Part shown: one piece after another, positions 1 to 7,497 of the stretch
Layout of the letters: every line of letters starts with the position of its first letter
Position numbering within the stretch: the stretch's first letter is position 1
NCBI GenBank assembly: GCA_021800645.1
Contig: JAJYYT010000002.1
Location: 1 to 20,938, forward strand
Reading direction: 5' to 3'
Source: Actinomycetes bacterium
GTDB taxonomy: Bacteria; Actinomycetota; Acidimicrobiia; Acidimicrobiales; RAAP-2
DNA length: 20,938 bases
The notes under the pieces: generated by a model
Database searches by the model: none
Told to the model about the DNA's origin: nothing
The model's input: only the letters and a program-made list of their open reading frames with translations
Position numbers and translations under genes: made by a program

Positions 1-639
1 CACGCGCAGCTCCGAGCGGAGATCGTGGCCGGCGACCTCCTGCCCCAGCAGCGGCTCGTGGAAGCCGACCTGTGCGCCCGTCTGCACGCGAGCCGCGGCA
101 CCGTGCGGTCGGTGCTGCTGCGTCTGGAGCACGAAGGACTCGTGGTCCGCGAGCCCTACCGAGGCGCGCACGTCCGCGTCATCGACGAGAAGGAGGCTGT
201 CGAGATCACCCAGGTTCGAACCGTTCTCGAGGGGCTCGCGGCCCGGCAAGCAGCCAGCGTCGCGACCGACGAGGACCTGGCTGCGATCCGGGCCGTCCAC
301 GCCGAGATGGGGCCGTTGCTCGAGGCCGGCGACCTGCTGGCCTACTCCGACGCGAATCGGCGCTTGCACGCGTGCATCGTCGATGCTTCCCGCCATGGCA
401 CGGCCCGACGACTGCTGAGCGAGCTCAGGGCCCAGCTCGTGCGGTTCCAGTACAGGACCATCTTCGTCCCCGGACGACCCCAGCAGTCCCTGGCCGAGCA
501 CACCGCCGTCGTCGACGCGATCGTCGGCCGGGACCCCGAGCGCGCGGCGGCTGCGATGATCGCGCACCTGAGCGGGGTGACGAGCGCCTTGCACTCCGCG
601 GCCGGTCGCGACGCACGCTCCGTCGGCAATTTCGGTTGA
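1..639 (+). CDS. GntR-family (FCD/FadR-type) transcriptional regulator, 5' partial
   Basis: The frame is open from the first base and reads HAQLRAEIVAGDLLPQQ before the GTG at 25, so the true start lies left of the window. The visible part has the GntR winged helix: RLVEADLCARLHASRGTVRS, then LLRLEHEGLVVREPYRGAHV. A helical FCD effector domain follows, with DANRRLHACIVDASRH and a C-terminal AEHTAVVDAIVGRDPERAA helix carrying the usual acidic and His ligand positions. FCD regulators are typically repressors released by small carboxylates. Its position before an uptake operon and a protocatechuate pathway suggests it controls one or both, with an aromatic acid or pathway intermediate as effector. 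That role is inferred from context only. Family assignment is firm; target and ligand are unknown. Confidence 0.9.
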   Translation, partial: HAQLRAEIVAGDLLPQQRLVEADLCARLHASRGTVRSVLLRLEHEGLVVREPYRGAHVRVIDEKEAVEITQVRTVLEGLAARQAASVATDEDLAAIRAVHAEMGPLLEAGDLLAYSDANRRLHACIVDASRHGTARRLLSELRAQLVRFQYRTIFVPGRPQQSLAEHTAVVDAIVGRDPERAAAAMIAHLSGVTSALHSAAGRDARSVGNFG

Positions 640-652
640 GCTCGGTCGAGCT
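639..652. promoter_or_regulatory. perfect inverted repeat, possible operator
   Basis: AGCTCG-gt-CGAGCT is a perfect 6-bp inverted repeat with a 2-base centre. It begins on the last base of the regulator stop codon and lies upstream of the transporter operon. The loop is too short for a good RNA hairpin, so a protein-binding site is the more natural reading. It does not closely match the FadR-type TGGTNNNACCA consensus. Function is inferred. Confidence 0.25.
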
Positions 653-768
653 TCGCCCGGGGATGCCCAGCGGGACGACGAACCAAGAGGTGCCGCTCAT
701 GACCGTCCGACGTCGCCCGGCTTCTGGCACCGCCGCCCGACGCGAGTCCTCGGAGATGCTGCAGCTCC

Positions 769-798
769 TTGACAGCCGCGAGCCACGTCTGGAACGAT
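769..798 (+). promoter_or_regulatory. candidate promoter for the ABC transporter operon
   Basis: A perfect -35 hexamer TTGACA (769-774) is followed 18 bases later by a weak -10, AACGAT (793-798). Initiation near 805 would leave a leader of about 70 bases before the GTG at 877. The -35 match stands out in DNA this GC-rich, but the -10 is poor. Confidence 0.35.
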
Positions 799-876
799 CG
801 CTCGAGAGCTGCGGGGTGCCCGCGCGCTTCGAGTCGTCCCCGGGTCACCCGCGCCCCACCCTCGGAGCCTGAGCAC

Positions 877-2913
877 GTGTTGGCCTCACAGATCTTCGCC
901 TACGCGGTCATCGGGCTCGGCTCCGGCGCCCTGATCGCCGGGGTCGGGCTCGGCGTCGTGCTGAGCTACCGTGGCTCGGGCGTCATCAACCTCGCCGCCG
1001 GCGCGATCGCGATGCTGGCCGGCTACTGCTACTGGGCGCTCGCGACCGGCGATCTCGGGGTGACGTTCCCGATGGGCTGGGCCATCACGCTCACGCTGCT
1101 CTTCAGCGCCGCGGTCGGGATCGTCTTCGAGCTCGGCGTGGTCCGGCCCCTTCGGCGCCAGGCGCCGCTCGCCAAGCTCGTCGCCACCCTGGGTATCCTC
1201 CTCTCGGCGCAGGCGGCCATCGTGCTCGCCTTCGGGCAGACAGCGAAGCCGCAGCCCTCCATCCTCCCAGCCGGCAACGTGACGATCTCCGGGGTGATCG
1301 TCCCGGACTACGACCTGTGGATGGCAGGGATCGTGGTCGTGGTCACGCTGCTCGTCGCCGCCGCCTACCGCTGGACGCGCTTCGGCCTCGGGACGCGGGC
1401 GGCGGCGGAGAACGAGGCGTTCGCGACGCTGTTCGGTCTCTCGCCGAACCGCTACTCGTTGGGCAACACCGTGCTCATGGCGCTCGTGATGGGGCTCGTG
1501 GGCATGCTGGCAGCCTCGATCGCCGAGGTGGACCCCTCCACGCTCGTCCTCACGATCGTCCCCGGGCTCGCCGCGGCGATGTTCGGACGGCTCACCGGCT
1601 TCACGACGACCATCGTCGCGGGTGTCGTCATCGGCATGGCCGAGTCGGTGCTCTTGTACCTGTCGACCCAGAGCTGGTTCCCGACGAGCAACGGCGGCCC
1701 CTTGCCCGGCGTCGACGAACTGCTCGTCCTCCTCGTGCTCGTCGCCGCCACGTTCTTCCGTGCCGGGAAGATCCCTCCGCGCGGCGACATCGTCGAGCCA
1801 CGGCTGCCTCGCGCCCCGCGCCCGGTGGCGCCGCTGCGCACGGCCGCCATCTTCGTGCCGCTCGCCGCGGTCGCCATGTGGGCGCTGCCGTTCGGCTTCA
1901 GAGAAGGGTTGATCACCTCGTGCATCTTCGCGATCTCGTTGCTGTCGCTCGTCGTCGTCACCGGGTACCTGGGGCAGCTCTCCCTCGTGCAGCTCGGCCT
2001 TGCCGGCGTGGCCGGCTTCATGGTGTCCCACCTGTTCACCAATTTCGGGATCGGCTTCCCCTGGGCGGCGATCCTCGGCGTCCTCGGAGCGACGCTCCTC
2101 GGGGTCGGCTTCGGGTTCCCTGCGCTCCGGGTGCGAGGGGTGCAGCTCGCCGTCGTCACCCTGGCCGCGACGGTCGCGCTCGAGACATTCTGGTTCAGCA
2201 ACGGGAGCTGGGGCGCGTCCGTGACGGGTGCGCCCGTGCCAGCTCCGTCGCTGTTCGGCTTCAGCTTCGGCACGAACGCCTCGTTCCACGGCCTCGGCGG
2301 GGGTGAGCCCAGCCCGCTGTTCGGCTGGTTCTGCCTGATCGTGCTCGTCGTGGTGGCGCTGCTCGTCGCCAACCTGCGGCGGTCCGGGCTCGGCCAGCAG
2401 ATGCTCGCGGTCCGGGCGAACGAACGGGCGGCGGCTGCGACCGGTGTGAACGTGCGCAACGTGAAGCTGACCGGCTTCGCGATCGCGGCGTCCATCGCCG
2501 GCGTCTCGGGGGTGCTCCTCTCCTACAGCTACGGCTCCATCACCGCTTCGAGCTTCAGCACGCTCATCGCCGTGGGGCTCGTCGCCTTCGTGTACATCAC
2601 CGGGATCACGAGCGTCCCGGGCGGGATCTTCGGCGGCATCATCTACATCGGGGGTCTGTTCGCCTACGCGCTCTTGGACTGGTTCGGCCTGCAAGGCAAC
2701 TGGCTGAACCTCGCGGTCGGCTTCCTCGTCGTCTTCTCGCTCATCAGTCGGCCCGAAGGTGGGGCCACCTTCCTCTTCTACGGCAAGCGTCGCCACCGCT
2801 GGCCGCGTGGCACGAAGAGCCCGAGCCAGGACGCGCTGACGGGTCGCGAGGCACAGAGCGGCGGCGCCGGGCGGCCGGGGAAGAGCCTGCAGCCCGTGGA
2901 GGTGACGCCATGA
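877..2913 (+). CDS. fused LivH-LivM branched-chain-type ABC transporter permease
   Basis: This 678-residue inner-membrane protein joins both permease subunits of a LivHMGF-type importer. The LivH half runs to about residue 295. Its cytoplasmic coupling (EAA-like) segment, TRAAAENEAFATLFGLSPN, lies near residue 173. After a short Pro/Arg-rich linker (IPPRGDIVEPRLPRAPRP) the LivM half starts, with TGYLGQLSLVQLGLAGVAGF and a second coupling segment, VRANERAAAATGVNVRN, near residue 511. The GTG at 877 was chosen because GGAG (864-867) sits 9 bases upstream and the hydrophobic N-terminus begins directly after it; upstream in-frame sequence is not membrane-like. The stop overlaps livG in ATGA. The family carries amino acids but also aromatic acids and amides; aromatic uptake is inferred from the neighbouring lig genes. 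Confidence 0.9.
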   Translation: MLASQIFAYAVIGLGSGALIAGVGLGVVLSYRGSGVINLAAGAIAMLAGYCYWALATGDLGVTFPMGWAITLTLLFSAAVGIVFELGVVRPLRRQAPLAKLVATLGILLSAQAAIVLAFGQTAKPQPSILPAGNVTISGVIVPDYDLWMAGIVVVVTLLVAAAYRWTRFGLGTRAAAENEAFATLFGLSPNRYSLGNTVLMALVMGLVGMLAASIAEVDPSTLVLTIVPGLAAAMFGRLTGFTTTIVAGVVIGMAESVLLYLSTQSWFPTSNGGPLPGVDELLVLLVLVAATFFRAGKIPPRGDIVEPRLPRAPRPVAPLRTAAIFVPLAAVAMWALPFGFREGLITSCIFAISLLSLVVVTGYLGQLSLVQLGLAGVAGFMVSHLFTNFGIGFPWAAILGVLGATLLGVGFGFPALRVRGVQLAVVTLAATVALETFWFSNGSWGASVTGAPVPAPSLFGFSFGTNASFHGLGGGEPSPLFGWFCLIVLVVVALLVANLRRSGLGQQMLAVRANERAAAATGVNVRNVKLTGFAIAASIAGVSGVLLSYSYGSITASSFSTLIAVGLVAFVYITGITSVPGGIFGGIIYIGGLFAYALLDWFGLQGNWLNLAVGFLVVFSLISRPEGGATFLFYGKRRHRWPRGTKSPSQDALTGREAQSGGAGRPGKSLQPVEVTP

Positions 2914-3761
2914 CCCCGGTGCTCCAGGCGAGGGGCGTCTCGGTGGCCTTCGGCGCGGTGCTCGCGCTCGACGACGTGGAGCTCGAGGTCGGCGAAGGGA
3001 AGCTCGTCGGATTGATCGGGCCCAACGGCGCCGGAAAGACGACGTTCGTCGACGCGATCACCGGCTTCGTCCAGGCTTCGGGCACCGTGCACCTCGAAGG
3101 TCGCGACATCTCGAGCCTGCCTCCGCATCGCCGGGCGCGCCTCGGCCTCGCACGGACCTGGCAGACGATCGAGCTCTTCGACGACCTGTCCGTTCGAGAG
3201 AACCTCGCGGTCGCCGCTCGACGCCCGTCGTTGGGCTCCTCTTGCGCCGAGATCGTCTTCGGGCGCCAGCCGCGGGCCGAACGCCTGGCCGAGGAGGCGC
3301 TCGCCCTCCTCGACCTCGAAGACGTCGCCGAGGAGATGCCGAGCGACCTGCCCCAGGGACGTCGCAAGCTCGTGGGCGTCGCGCGCGCCCTCGTCGAGCG
3401 GCCGAGCCTGCTCCTGCTCGACGAGCCCGCCGCCGGCCTCGACACTCGCGAGAGCGAGGATTTCGGCCAGCGTCTCCGCCGGCTCGTCGACGGCGGGCTG
3501 CCGATGCTGCTCATCGACCACGACATGGGGCTCGTGCTCGGCATCTGTGACGAGATCTACGTGCTCGACTTCGGCCGGGTCATCGCGAGGGGCACGCCCG
3601 AGGAGGTGCGCAACGACCCGCGCGTGCTGACCGCCTATCTCGGCACCAGCGCCGCGGCGGAGATCGAGCGCGGCACCGACGTCGCCGTCGCGTCGCCTGG
3701 GCGCCGCGCGCCGGAGCGCGACGGGGCGCGGCTCACCGCCCCGGAGGCCGGGGACCGGTGA
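2910..3761 (+). CDS. livG: LivG-type ABC transporter ATP-binding protein
   Basis: This is one of the two cytoplasmic ATPases that drive the fused permease. It shows Walker A GPNGAGKTTF, a signature region LPQGRRKLVGVARAL (a degenerate form of LSGGQ, common in LivG), Walker B LLLLDEPAAGLD and the H-loop LLIDHDMGLVLGICD. The LivG hallmark, a longer segment between Walker A and the signature containing LARTWQTIELFDDLSVREN, is present. It ends with a Glu/Arg/Ala-rich tail of about 35 residues without recognisable domains. GGAGGTGA (2898-2905), inside the permease gene, provides a strong ribosome site 4 bases before the ATG. The 4-bp overlaps at both ends imply translational coupling. Confidence 0.93.
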   Translation: MTPVLQARGVSVAFGAVLALDDVELEVGEGKLVGLIGPNGAGKTTFVDAITGFVQASGTVHLEGRDISSLPPHRRARLGLARTWQTIELFDDLSVRENLAVAARRPSLGSSCAEIVFGRQPRAERLAEEALALLDLEDVAEEMPSDLPQGRRKLVGVARALVERPSLLLLDEPAAGLDTRESEDFGQRLRRLVDGGLPMLLIDHDMGLVLGICDEIYVLDFGRVIARGTPEEVRNDPRVLTAYLGTSAAAEIERGTDVAVASPGRRAPERDGARLTAPEAGDR

Positions 3762-4495
3762 GCGAGCCTGCGCTCTCCTTCGAGAAGGTCTCGGCAGGCT
3801 ACGGCCAGGCTGACGTCATCAGGGAGATCGACCTCGAGGTGCACCCCGGTGAGATCGTGACCCTGCTCGGTCCGAACGGGGCGGGGAAGACGACGACGCT
3901 ACGGGTCGTCTCGGGACTGGTGACGCCGTCCCGAGGGACGGTCCGCTACAAGGGCCGCGACCTCGCGCGGCTTTCGCCGACCCAGCGCGCCCGGGCGGGC
4001 ATCGCCCACGTGCCAGAGGGTCGTGGAGTCTTCTTCGGGCTGACGGTCGCCGAGCACCTCCGGCTCGGCTACCGAGGCGAGACCATCGACCCAACGGTCG
4101 TCTACGACTACTTCCCGGCACTGCGCAAGCTGCGTGACCGGCCTGCAGGGCTGCTGTCGGGAGGTGAGCAACAGATGCTCGCGGTCGCACGGAACCTCGC
4201 GCGGCGTCCTGGGCTCCTGCTCCTCGACGAGCTGAGCCTCGGGCTTGCGCCGGTGCTCGTCGAGCGCCTGCTCCCCGTCGTCCGCGAGTACTCGAGCGAG
4301 CACGGCTGCGGCGTCCTCCTCGTCGAGCAGCACGTACCGCTGGCCCTCGAGATCGCCGACCGCTGCTACGTGCTCTCCCACGGCGACGTCGTCCTCCACG
4401 AGCCTGCTGCGCGGGTCCGGGAGGACCGCGAGCTGCTCGTTGCGAGCTATCTCGGTGACGCTGCCACGACGGAAGGAGGGGCGCGACCGCGCTGA
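3758..4495 (+). CDS. livF: LivF-type ABC transporter ATP-binding protein
   Basis: This is the second ATPase of the importer, 245 residues, close to the usual LivF length. It has Walker A GPNGAGKTTTLRV, the LivF-typical segment GIAHVPEGRGVFFGLTVAEHL, a canonical signature LLSGGEQQMLAVARNL, Walker B LLLLDELSLGLAP and the H-loop LLVEQHVPLALEIAD. The aspartate-leucine in DELSLGLAP in place of DEPS-GL is normal for LivF. It starts at GTG overlapping the livG stop; GGAGG (3743-3747) is the likely ribosome site. A purine-rich gap of 70 bases separates it from the binding-protein gene. Confidence 0.93.
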   Translation: MSEPALSFEKVSAGYGQADVIREIDLEVHPGEIVTLLGPNGAGKTTTLRVVSGLVTPSRGTVRYKGRDLARLSPTQRARAGIAHVPEGRGVFFGLTVAEHLRLGYRGETIDPTVVYDYFPALRKLRDRPAGLLSGGEQQMLAVARNLARRPGLLLLDELSLGLAPVLVERLLPVVREYSSEHGCGVLLVEQHVPLALEIADRCYVLSHGDVVLHEPAARVREDRELLVASYLGDAATTEGGARPR

Positions 4496-4565
4496 GAGAC
4501 GAAGAGAAGAGCAGCATGCAGAACCACGGCACACACGGCACACACGCCAAGAAGAAAGAGTGGAC

Positions 4566-5870
4566 ATGCTCGAACGTTCTTCAGGGCCTGTAAGACCCCT
4601 CGCCGCGGCTGCACTCGGGCTGGTGCTCGGGATGCTCGGGGTGCTGGCCGCGGGCGCAGGGCCCGCCGGGGCGGCGCTCAAGCCCGTCACCGACTACGCG
4701 GCGTACGTCGGTGGTCACGGGAAGGCGAACCCGAAGCTCTCACCGATCACCATCGGCGTCGTCAACCAGCAGCCATCGACGAACGCGATCGCGCCGGTGT
4801 GGACGACAGGGGCCAAGGTGGCGGTGAGCTACGTCAACCAGCACGCGGGCGGGATCGATGGCCACCCGCTCGAGGCCGTCTACTGCGCGATCCCGACAAC
4901 GGTGTCCAGCGCGACCACCTGTGGGCAGGAGTTCGCCGACAACAGCGCGATCTCCGCCGTCGTCGCGGGTGCGATCGACATCGGCAACACAGTGCTCGAG
5001 TCCGCGCTCGTGCCCTCGAAGAAACCGATCTTCTTCGGCGTGTCGATCAGCACGGTCGACGAGAAGGACCCGTACGGCTTCATCCTGTTCGACACAGCGA
5101 CCCAGGTCGAGGCGCCGATGGCGTCCTTCGCCAAGAACCTGCACGTGAAGAGCGTCTCGCTCGTCTACCCGTCCAACATCCCCGGCAACGTGTACCAGGC
5201 CGGCGTGGTCGACGACGCGCTCAGGTACGTCGGCATCCACACCATCTACAAGGTGGGCTTCACATCGGCGGCGACCAACTTCTCCGCGCCGTTCGAAGCC
5301 GCGCACGTGGGCCACACCACACTGCTCATCAGCGTCAGCAGCGGCGGCCCGGCATGCTCGGACACCTACCTCACGCTCAAGTCGCTGGGCATCGCCACGA
5401 AGACGAGGGTGCTCGTGAACGTGCCCTGTGACACGCCCACAGTCGCGAAGGCCGACGGCGGGAAGCTGCCGCACGACTGGTACTACCTGAGCGCGAACCC
5501 GCTGCCCGGCTCGCCGACACCGGCCGTCCCGGCAATGGAGAAGGTGTTCAGCCTGTACGGCAAGGGTCCTGTCGCGTTCAACGCCTGGGCCGCTGACGCG
5601 TTCGGCCAGGTGGTGACCGTCGCGAAGCTCGACACCGAGCTGCTGAGGGCCCACAAGAAGGTCACGCCGGCGAACGTGCTCGCGAAGGCGAGGGGTTTCA
5701 GGGGTCCCGTCGTCCAGGGAGCACCTCACCTCGCGTGCGGCAGGTTCAAGGGGACGCCGGCCACGTGCAACGACCTGGACCGCTTCTTCCAGAACACCGC
5801 ACCCACAGTGATGACGCCTCTCGGCACATGGATCGGCCCGCCGAAGGGATTCAAGCCGCCGCTGTCATAG
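4566..5870 (+). CDS. secreted ABC transporter substrate-binding protein (Leu/Ile/Val-binding fold)
   Basis: This 434-residue protein begins with a Sec signal peptide: an Arg at residue 10, a hydrophobic core at 12-30, and a likely cleavage after PAGA at residue 36. There is no lipobox Cys. The mature part opens with the type I periplasmic-binding-protein start PITIGVVNQQ and continues with KVAVSYVNQHAGGIDGHPLE, ISAVVAGAID and VKSVSLVYPSNIPG. It contains six Cys in three close pairs (YCAI/TTCGQ, ACSDT/PCDT, ACGRF/ATCND), suggesting three disulfides in an exported protein. It should capture the ligand for the fused permease and LivGF; aromatic acid binding is inferred from the adjacent lig operon. 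ATG 4566 follows AAAGAG (4555-4560) by 5 bases; GTG 4560 is an in-frame alternative. Confidence 0.88.
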   Translation: MLERSSGPVRPLAAAALGLVLGMLGVLAAGAGPAGAALKPVTDYAAYVGGHGKANPKLSPITIGVVNQQPSTNAIAPVWTTGAKVAVSYVNQHAGGIDGHPLEAVYCAIPTTVSSATTCGQEFADNSAISAVVAGAIDIGNTVLESALVPSKKPIFFGVSISTVDEKDPYGFILFDTATQVEAPMASFAKNLHVKSVSLVYPSNIPGNVYQAGVVDDALRYVGIHTIYKVGFTSAATNFSAPFEAAHVGHTTLLISVSSGGPACSDTYLTLKSLGIATKTRVLVNVPCDTPTVAKADGGKLPHDWYYLSANPLPGSPTPAVPAMEKVFSLYGKGPVAFNAWAADAFGQVVTVAKLDTELLRAHKKVTPANVLAKARGFRGPVVQGAPHLACGRFKGTPATCNDLDRFFQNTAPTVMTPLGTWIGPPKGFKPPLS

Positions 5871-5881
5871 CGCAGCGGCCG

Positions 5882-5942
5882 GGCACAGGCACAGGCACAG
5901 GCACAGCATGGACATGGGCATGGGCATGGACGTGGCATGGAC
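5882..5942 (+). repeat. hexanucleotide tandem repeats around a start codon
   Basis: Four perfect GGCACA units occupy 5882-5905. A second hexamer array follows at 5908-5942: ATGGAC, ATGGGC, ATGGGC, ATGGAC, a 5-base unit GTGGC, then ATGGAC. The second array supplies four in-frame ATG codons at the start of the SnoaL-like gene. Hexamers keep frame, so slippage would vary leader length and start-codon number rather than switch the gene off. Confidence 0.85.
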
Positions 5943-6573
5943 AAGGTGTGGACGAGGAGGCCACGTACAGCCCTGCGCCGAGCGCGCCGTCATCCGGGAC
6001 CTCGTCGAGGAGTGGGCGATCTGGCGCGACGCGATGAACTGGGACCGCTTCAGGAAGGTCTGGCACCAGCCGGGCCGCATGAACGCCACGTGGTTCCAGG
6101 GTTCGGTCGACGACTTCATCGCGACGAGCCGGGAGGGTGCCGCTCGGGGCGTGCGCATCCTGCACTTCCTCGGCGGCACCACCGTCGACGTCGCCGGTGA
6201 GCACGCCGTCGCCCAGACCAAGATGACGATCTCCCAGCGCGCCCTCGTCGAGGACGTGTGGTGCGACGTCGTCTGCACCGGTCGCTTCTACGACTTCTTC
6301 GCCGTCCGGGAGGATCGTTGGGGCCTTGTGGAACGACAGCCCATCTACGAGAAGGACAGGATCGACCCGGTCGATCCGTCGGCGCGCCTCGAGCTCGACC
6401 GCGGGCTCCTCGAGAGCTTCCCTGCGGGCTACCGCCACCTCGCCTACCTGCAGACCAGGATCGGCTACACGGTCAAGCCCGACATGCCCGGGCTCACCGG
6501 CCCGGCGGTCGAGGAGCTCTACGCGCGAGGGGCACGATGGCTCGCCGGTGACGAGACTGCGGCGGGTGGCTGA
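5908..6573 (+). CDS. SnoaL-like (NTF2-fold) protein of unknown function
   Basis: The core reads AERAVIRDLVEEWAIWRDAM, then WDRFRKVWHQPGRMNATWFQ, then HFLGGTTVDVAGEHAVAQTK and CDVVCTGRFYDFFAVREDRW. This is the cone-shaped alpha+beta fold of SnoaL-like polyketide-cyclase/dehydratase proteins (SnoaL_4 type). Residues up to about 24 are repeat-encoded (MDMGMGMD) or atypical, so the exact start is uncertain. ATGs at 5908, 5914, 5920 and 5926 and GTG 5932 are all in frame, and none has a good Shine-Dalgarno site. The C-terminal 50 residues extend past the fold. Members act as isomerases, hydratases or lyases on ring compounds, so an accessory role on an aromatic acid or pathway intermediate is possible. 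Position between transporter and lig genes is the only functional clue. Confidence 0.75.
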   Translation: MDMGMGMDVAWTRCGRGGHVQPCAERAVIRDLVEEWAIWRDAMNWDRFRKVWHQPGRMNATWFQGSVDDFIATSREGAARGVRILHFLGGTTVDVAGEHAVAQTKMTISQRALVEDVWCDVVCTGRFYDFFAVREDRWGLVERQPIYEKDRIDPVDPSARLELDRGLLESFPAGYRHLAYLQTRIGYTVKPDMPGLTGPAVEELYARGARWLAGDETAAGG

Positions 6574-6622
6574 GCTGCATGCCACCCTCCGGCTCGGCTG
6601 GGCACAGGCGGGGAGCGCCAGG

Positions 6623-6650
6623 CAGCGCGCAGCCTACAAGCCTGCGCCTG
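6623..6650 (+). terminator. candidate hairpin between the SnoaL gene and the lig operon
   Basis: GCGCAG (6627-6632) pairs with CTGCGC (6642-6647) across a 9-base loop. The stem extends by CAG (6623-6625) to CTG (6648-6650) after a single bulged C. No T-run follows, which is common for GC-rich actinobacterial terminators but lowers certainty. Confidence 0.3.
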
Positions 6651-6660
6651 TGGGCTCGGG

Positions 6661-6687
6661 CTGACGGCGACGTCGTGGCGTTACCAT
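6661..6687 (+). promoter_or_regulatory. candidate promoter of the lig operon
   Basis: CTGACG (6661-6666) resembles a -35, and TACCAT (6682-6687) fits the actinobacterial TANNNT -10, with a short 15-base spacer. Initiation near 6694 would give a leader of about 115 bases before ligK. It is the best AT-containing promoter-like element in the 234-base gap at 6574-6807; the remainder of that gap shows the hairpin at 6623-6650 and a purine-rich run leading into the ribosome site. Confidence 0.3.
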
Positions 6688-6807
6688 GACCGAGACCGCC
6701 GAGCCCATCGAGGCGACGTGCCCCACCAGCGCCATCGGGGCCGGGGACAGCCCAAGCTCGGGACGAAGGCTCGAGAAGAAGACAAGAAGAACAAGAGGGG
6801 TGTGAAC

Positions 6808-7497
6808 ATGGCCGTCGTGGTCAAGAACGTCGCACGCACCGACCTCGACGTGATCGACGCGCTCGGCGAGCTCGGCGTCGCCACGGTGCACGAAGCCCAG
6901 GGGCGCACCGGGCTGCTGGCCTCCTGCCTGCGCCCGATCTACCGGCCGATCAAGGTGGCGGGCAACGCGCTCACCGTCGAGGTCGCGCCCGGCGACAATT
7001 GGATGATCCACGTGGCGGTCGAGCAGGCCAAGCCCGGTGACGTCCTCGTCGTCGCCCCGACCAGCCCCTGCGAGGACGGCTACTTCGGCGAGCTCCTCGC
7101 GACGAGCCTCGTCGCCCACGGCGTCCGGGGACTCGTCATCGACGCGGGCGTGCGCGACGTCGCGGTCCTCACCGAGATGCGCTTCCCGGTGTGGTCCCGG
7201 GCCGTCTCCGCTCAGGGAACCGTGAAGGAGACGGTCGCCAACGTCCAGACGCCGATCGTCTGCGCCGGCGCCTACGTCCGGCCCGGCGACGTCATCCTCG
7301 CCGACGACGACGGGGTCGTGGTGGTCCGCCGGGAAGAGGCGGCATCGGTGCTGGAGCGCTCCCGGGCGCGCGAAGCGAGCGAGGCCGAGCGTCGGGCGCT
7401 GCTCGCCAAGGGCGAGCTCGGGCTCGACCTCTACTCGATGCGAGAGAAGCTCGCCCAGCGCGGCCTCACCTACGTCGAGTCGGCGGAGCTTCGATGA
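6808..7497 (+). CDS. ligK: 4-carboxy-4-hydroxy-2-oxoadipate aldolase (RraA/HMG-CHA aldolase family)
   Basis: It catalyses the last step of the 4,5-cleavage pathway, splitting 4-carboxy-4-hydroxy-2-oxoadipate into pyruvate and oxaloacetate with a divalent metal. The 229-residue protein shows the family hallmarks [37 protein letters not shown] and, at the active site, [19 protein letters not shown] followed by VIDAGVRDV, whose Arg-Asp pair anchors substrate and metal. The last 50 residues are a helical tail found in aldolases rather than in RNase-inhibitor RraA, which together with the lig neighbours favours the aldolase call. GAGGGG (6795-6800) lies 7 bases before the ATG. The stop overlaps ligU in ATGA. 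Confidence 0.9.
   Translation: MAVVVKNVARTDLDVIDALGELGVATVHEAQGRTGLLASCLRPIYRPIKVAGNALTVEVAPGDNWMIHVAVEQAKPGDVLVVAPTSPCEDGYFGELLATSLVAHGVRGLVIDAGVRDVAVLTEMRFPVWSRAVSAQGTVKETVANVQTPIVCAGAYVRPGDVILADDDGVVVVRREEAASVLERSRAREASEAERRALLAKGELGLDLYSMREKLAQRGLTYVESAELR

Noticed and set aside
699..872. Small frame of 57 codons with AAGAGG upstream, ending just before the permease
   Set aside because: The ribosome-like site is reasonable, but the peptide is Arg/Ser/Pro-rich without recognisable features and a candidate -35/-10 pair lies inside it. Not supported as a gene.
886..2796. Long open frame of 636 codons on the minus strand inside the permease gene
   Set aside because: It is rich in Asp, Arg, Glu and Gly with no family motifs, and is antisense to a clear LivH-LivM protein. 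Long antisense frames are expected at this GC content.
5735..6037. Alternative reading frame through the GGCACA/ATGGGC repeats linking the binding protein to the SnoaL-like gene
   Set aside because: It gives Gly-Thr and Trp-Ala repeats and then unrelated sequence; there is no sign that a frameshift would improve either protein.
6686..6805. 39-codon frame ([12 protein letters not shown] start) ending two bases before ligK
   Set aside because: No ribosome site, and its ATG overlaps the best -10 candidate. The likeness of its start to the LigA tail is probably chance.
6808..7497. RraA as ribonuclease E inhibitor
   Set aside because: The C-terminal helical extension, active-site Arg-Asp and position at the head of a complete lig operon fit the CHA aldolase better.
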